DNA of 64,000 bases from Sandaracinomonas limnophila. Its GTDB lineage: Bacteria; Bacteroidota; Bacteroidia; Cytophagales; Spirosomataceae. Where the stretch lies: the NCBI RefSeq assembly GCF_004005965.1, contig NZ_SACY01000001.1, positions 186,001 through 250,000 on the forward strand, in the 5' to 3' direction. Numbering within the stretch: position 1 is the stretch's first letter; every line of letters starts with the position of its first letter. Below the pieces are notes generated by a model. That model saw nothing but the letters and a program-made list of their open reading frames with translations. It made no database searches and was not told the DNA's origin. Positions 61,000 to 64,000 of the stretch are shown piece by piece. The position numbers were made by a program, and so were the translations under genes.

Positions 61000-63600
61000 A
61001 TGCGCATTAAATTATTTATCCTCTTTGTATTTGTAAGTATTCAAAGTGTTTGGTCTCAGTCAATTTCTGGAATCATAAAAAATACCAAAGGGGAACCACT
61101 TCCTTTTGCTAGTTTATGGGTTTCCAATTTAAATAGAGGTACTTTGGCCAATGAAAATGGTGAATTTCTAATGAATTTGGGTACTGGCGAACATGAAATT
61201 ACTTTTCGATTTTTAGGACATGTTCCGCATTTGGAAAAAGTTGTTTTTCAAAAGGATTCAAAAGATAAGAAATTTGAAATAAGATTAATTGAGCAGTCTA
61301 TTTCATTGAAAGAGGTACAAGTTGGGGCACTCAAGGAGGATCCGGCAATTCTTATGATGAGGAGAATGATTGCAATGGCCCCATTTCATTTACAAGAAAT
61401 TCGAAATTATACAGCAAAAGCTTATATAAAAGGTACTGGAAAGGTAAACTCTATTTCTCCCCTCATGAATAAATTGATTGGGAAGAAAATGGAAAAAGAA
61501 TCTGGTATCAAAGCTGGTTCTACTTATGTTTTAGAGGCAATTAATGTTTTAGAATATAATAAACCCAATCAATTAAAAGAGCGAGTAATTTCAAATAGAA
61601 ATAATTTGCCTGCACAGCTGAAAGCCCAGGATTCACCAAATTTACGAATTGCACAAACAAATTTTTATAGAAGTAAGGTTTGGGGCAGTTTGATCTCTCC
61701 CCTTTCCTCCAATGCCTTTTCTTATTACAATTTTGCCTATTTAGGCAGTTTTAAATTGGGTGAGCAAACAATAAGTAAAATTCAGATTCGTCCCAAAATG
61801 ATTTCGGATGATTTATTGAGTGGAACGATGAATATTGTAGAGGATACTTGGAGTATTTATTCATTAGATTTACTCATTAAAACAAATAATACGAGTAACC
61901 ACATGTATGAGCAATGTGCAAATTTTAATGGGGTTTGGATGCCCGTTCAGTATGAGGTTAGTTTGGCTATAAATATGATGGGAATTGATGCCAGTTTTAA
62001 ATATATTACACAAATTAAGCAATATAACATCCATATCGATCCAAAGTTTTTGGTGAAACCTCAAATAATTGATGAGCGGGTGCAAAAAGGTTTAGCCAAG
62101 GAGATTGACCAAGAGAAAATAAAAAACTCCAATCAGGCAAGTAATTCATTTTCTCAAGAAATTACTCGGAAAAAATTAAGAAAGGCTCTTCAACAAATTT
62201 CAAAAGAAGAAAAGCAAAAAGTTACATCTGAAAAGAAACTTACCTATCAAAATGAATATGATTTTGAGATAGATTCATTGGCGAGTAAAAAATCTGAAGA
62301 TTATTGGGAAAAAGAACGCGAGGTTCCTTTGGTGGAATCTGAAATTAAGGGTTATAAAGAAGCTGATTCCATTTATGCAGCTGGAGCAAAAAAAAGGTTA
62401 GAAGATTCGGTTAGAAATCTACCGAAATTTAAATTTTATCATTTGTGGACAGGTAAAACTTATGATTACCAGAAAAAACAAATTGGAAATAAAATTCATT
62501 TGGACGGTATTGGAATTTATTATAGTGCTTTGGATGGCTTATATCTGACCAACAAATTAGAATTTTTACATGCCAATTCCCGACAAAATTTTGTAAATAT
62601 TTCAGGTGATTTAAGATATTCAACTGGACTTAATCGATTTAATTATTCAATTGATTTTCAAAAATCTTATGATGGTAGTCGACAATATATAAGGTTCAGA
62701 TTTGGTGATGAAATTCAACAAAAAAATACGGAAAGTATTATTTCTGAAAAAATTGCAAGTTTATATGCCCTATTTCATAATCAAAATATTGTAAAATTTT
62801 ATGAAAATCAATTTGTGAATTTAACTTATCGATATCGTTTAAATTCTAAATTTCTATTTTCAACTATATTAGAATATCGGCAAAGAAATGATTTGGTAAA
62901 TACTAAATCTAAAGGAATTTTTAATTTAGATGGAAAGGAATTTGAATCCAATGATCCTTTGAATTTAGAGATGGGTCCCACTAAAATTTGGAATGACCAG
63001 CAACTGTTTTATCAGTTTGGAATTAAATATCAACCATTTTCAATTTGGAGAAGATTTAATCAATATTCCTATTTAGGTGATCAAAATAAATTAGTTGCTG
63101 AGTTGAAATATAAGCAAGCACAATTGGATAATTCATTTTCATCTATTGAATTTTCCATCAAACAAAAAATAAATCTGGAGCGATTTGGAGAATTTTCTTA
63201 TTTTCTTGGTGTCAATACTTTTATTAAAAAGCCTTCTAATTTTCTAGATTTTAAGCATTATTCAGGAAATGAAATTCTTTTTATTGGGAAAAATTCTTCT
63301 AATTTTTTGGCTTTACCTTATTATTTAATGAGTACTGCCGGAAATAGTATTTGGGGTAATATTGAGTATCATCCTCGAAAATTATTATTAAATAGAATTC
63401 CTGCATTATATATGTATGGAATTCGTGAATCATTGAAATTTAATTTTATTCGAAATGAAAATTCACCAAAATCTAAATTATATCAAGAGTTGTCATATGG
63501 TTTTGATGGAGTTTTAGGTGGATTTGGCATTGATATTGTTAAACCTTTTGGTGATTGGATTCCTCAAGATTATAAAGTGCGAATTCGTGTTCCATTATAA
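61000..63600 (+). CDS. DUF5686 outer membrane protein with carboxypeptidase-regulatory domain
   Basis: This 866-residue protein has a signal peptide (about 1-19), a carboxypeptidase-regulatory-like domain (about 22-105, SGIIKNTKGEPLPFASLWVSN), a DUF5686 region and a C-terminal barrel with many aromatic strands. A Lys/Glu-rich, probably helical segment (about 370-440) separates the domains. The family is common in the Bacteroidota outer membrane and its function is unknown; TonB plug motifs are absent. Confidence 0.83.
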   Translation: MRIKLFILFVFVSIQSVWSQSISGIIKNTKGEPLPFASLWVSNLNRGTLANENGEFLMNLGTGEHEITFRFLGHVPHLEKVVFQKDSKDKKFEIRLIEQSISLKEVQVGALKEDPAILMMRRMIAMAPFHLQEIRNYTAKAYIKGTGKVNSISPLMNKLIGKKMEKESGIKAGSTYVLEAINVLEYNKPNQLKERVISNRNNLPAQLKAQDSPNLRIAQTNFYRSKVWGSLISPLSSNAFSYYNFAYLGSFKLGEQTISKIQIRPKMISDDLLSGTMNIVEDTWSIYSLDLLIKTNNTSNHMYEQCANFNGVWMPVQYEVSLAINMMGIDASFKYITQIKQYNIHIDPKFLVKPQIIDERVQKGLAKEIDQEKIKNSNQASNSFSQEITRKKLRKALQQISKEEKQKVTSEKKLTYQNEYDFEIDSLASKKSEDYWEKEREVPLVESEIKGYKEADSIYAAGAKKRLEDSVRNLPKFKFYHLWTGKTYDYQKKQIGNKIHLDGIGIYYSALDGLYLTNKLEFLHANSRQNFVNISGDLRYSTGLNRFNYSIDFQKSYDGSRQYIRFRFGDEIQQKNTESIISEKIASLYALFHNQNIVKFYENQFVNLTYRYRLNSKFLFSTILEYRQRNDLVNTKSKGIFNLDGKEFESNDPLNLEMGPTKIWNDQQLFYQFGIKYQPFSIWRRFNQYSYLGDQNKLVAELKYKQAQLDNSFSSIEFSIKQKINLERFGEFSYFLGVNTFIKKPSNFLDFKHYSGNEILFIGKNSSNFLALPYYLMSTAGNSIWGNIEYHPRKLLLNRIPALYMYGIRESLKFNFIRNENSPKSKLYQELSYGFDGVLGGFGIDIVKPFGDWIPQDYKVRIRVPL

Positions 63601-63678
63601 TTGGATATATGGGTCAATTATCTTATTTTCGTTCTAAATTTTTTTTAAATAGTACCAAATGCACTTTGCACTACCTAC

Positions 63679-63706
63679 TATTAACTTTTAACAATTAACT
63701 ATTAAT
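63679..63706. repeat. Short degenerate period-7 repeat (AACAATT-like)
   Basis: ATTAACT, TTTAACA, ATTAACT and ATTAATT units lie just before the hppA start codon. They are a diverged version of the AACAATT arrays after ccoP and the thioredoxin-like gene. Confidence 0.5.
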
Positions 63707-63712
63707 TTTTTT

Positions 63713-64000
63713 ATGAATTCAATTGTTTACTTAGTTCCTGCTTTTGGTTTAGTAGGTTTATTGTACACTGCATGGAAGTTTAGTTGGGTTTCTAAACAAG
63801 ATGCAGGAGACGACACCATGCAAACTTTATCTGGTTATATTGCCGATGGAGCCATTGCCTTTTTAAAAGCTGAATGGAAAATTTTAGCCTATTTTGCTAT
63901 TCCTACTGCCTTAATTTTGGCTTGGTTGGGTAGTCAAGAAGGTGAAGGATTCCACTCTTCTCCCCTTATTGCCGTTGCATTCTTAATTGGGGCAGTATTT
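63713..64000 (+). CDS. hppA: Membrane-bound pyrophosphatase HppA (partial, N-terminal 96 residues)
   Basis: The frame is open from ATG 63713 to the window end. It reads MNSIVYLVPAFGLVGLLYT, then WVSKQDAGDDTMQTLSGYIADGAIAFLKAEWKIL, which is the conserved N-terminal region of ion-pumping pyrophosphatases (GDxxMxxIAxxIxxGAxAFLxxEY pattern). It couples PPi hydrolysis to export of H+ or Na+. The residues that decide the ion lie beyond the window. Confidence 0.9.
   Translation, partial: MNSIVYLVPAFGLVGLLYTAWKFSWVSKQDAGDDTMQTLSGYIADGAIAFLKAEWKILAYFAIPTALILAWLGSQEGEGFHSSPLIAVAFLIGAVF

Overview
The window is AT-rich chromosomal DNA from a member of the Bacteroidota, most likely a freshwater Cytophagales-type bacterium. 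The evidence is a TonB-dependent receptor with a carboxypeptidase-regulatory N-terminus, a DUF5686 outer-membrane protein, gldC, a fused ccoN-ccoO oxidase gene, class III glutamine synthetase, the long plant-type IspG, DUF3127, and recurrent TAnnTTTG promoter elements with no strong Shine-Dalgarno sequences. It is mostly housekeeping DNA. I see no transposase, phage gene, CRISPR array or rRNA. One tRNA gene (Leu, GAG) is present.

Layout. 1-7.8 kb: the 5' two-thirds of dabA (inorganic carbon uptake), a small secreted protein, a large lipoprotein dehydrogenase/HEAT/cytochrome c fusion, and a TonB receptor. 7.9-20.1 kb: a respiratory island. It holds a DUF4405 membrane protein, a PAS histidine kinase, a fused receiver-CRP regulator, a TauE/SafE-like protein, and the cbb3 oxidase set ccoH, ccoG, DUF2892, ccoP, ccoQ, ccoNO, ccoS and ccoI, with an orphan cNMP-binding protein at the end. 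20.1-31.2 kb: SDR, rlmD, dnaB, phoH, DUF3127, tRNA-Leu, trhO, nucleoside phosphorylase, a Gre-like protein, surE and a CDF metal transporter. 31.1-32.9 kb: a pterin cluster (SDR, folE and a eukaryote-like 6-pyruvoyl-tetrahydropterin synthase). 33-37.6 kb: a GH109-like protein with an FHS sugar transporter, then ispG. 37.6-43.5 kb: a small membrane protein, a secreted thioredoxin, gldC, cinA, an acyltransferase E2, a desaturase and rsmE. 43.5-51.7 kb: a nitrogen region with two divergent glutamine synthetases of different classes, mtaB, amt and a porin. 52-64 kb: ferredoxin and acyl-CoA reductase, PAP2 phosphatase, trpS, DUF2461, dnaE, trxA, a class III aminotransferase, DUF5686 and the start of hppA.

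The most distinctive non-genic signal is a set of short tandem repeats of period 7 (AATTATG, AACAATT, GAGACAA types) or period 8 (GTGAGCCA type). They occur at about fourteen intergenic sites and usually begin at, or overlap, the stop codon of a gene. Some are arranged as long inverted repeats. In one case both convergent genes end in the same repeat-encoded peptide, RIMNYEL. The most interesting gene-level hypotheses are a tetrahydrobiopterin-like pathway (folE, PTPS and an SDR lacking the usual catalytic Tyr) and a FixL-like kinase paired with a receiver-CRP fusion beside the cbb3 genes. Everything here is read by eye from sequence and translation. No database search was run.
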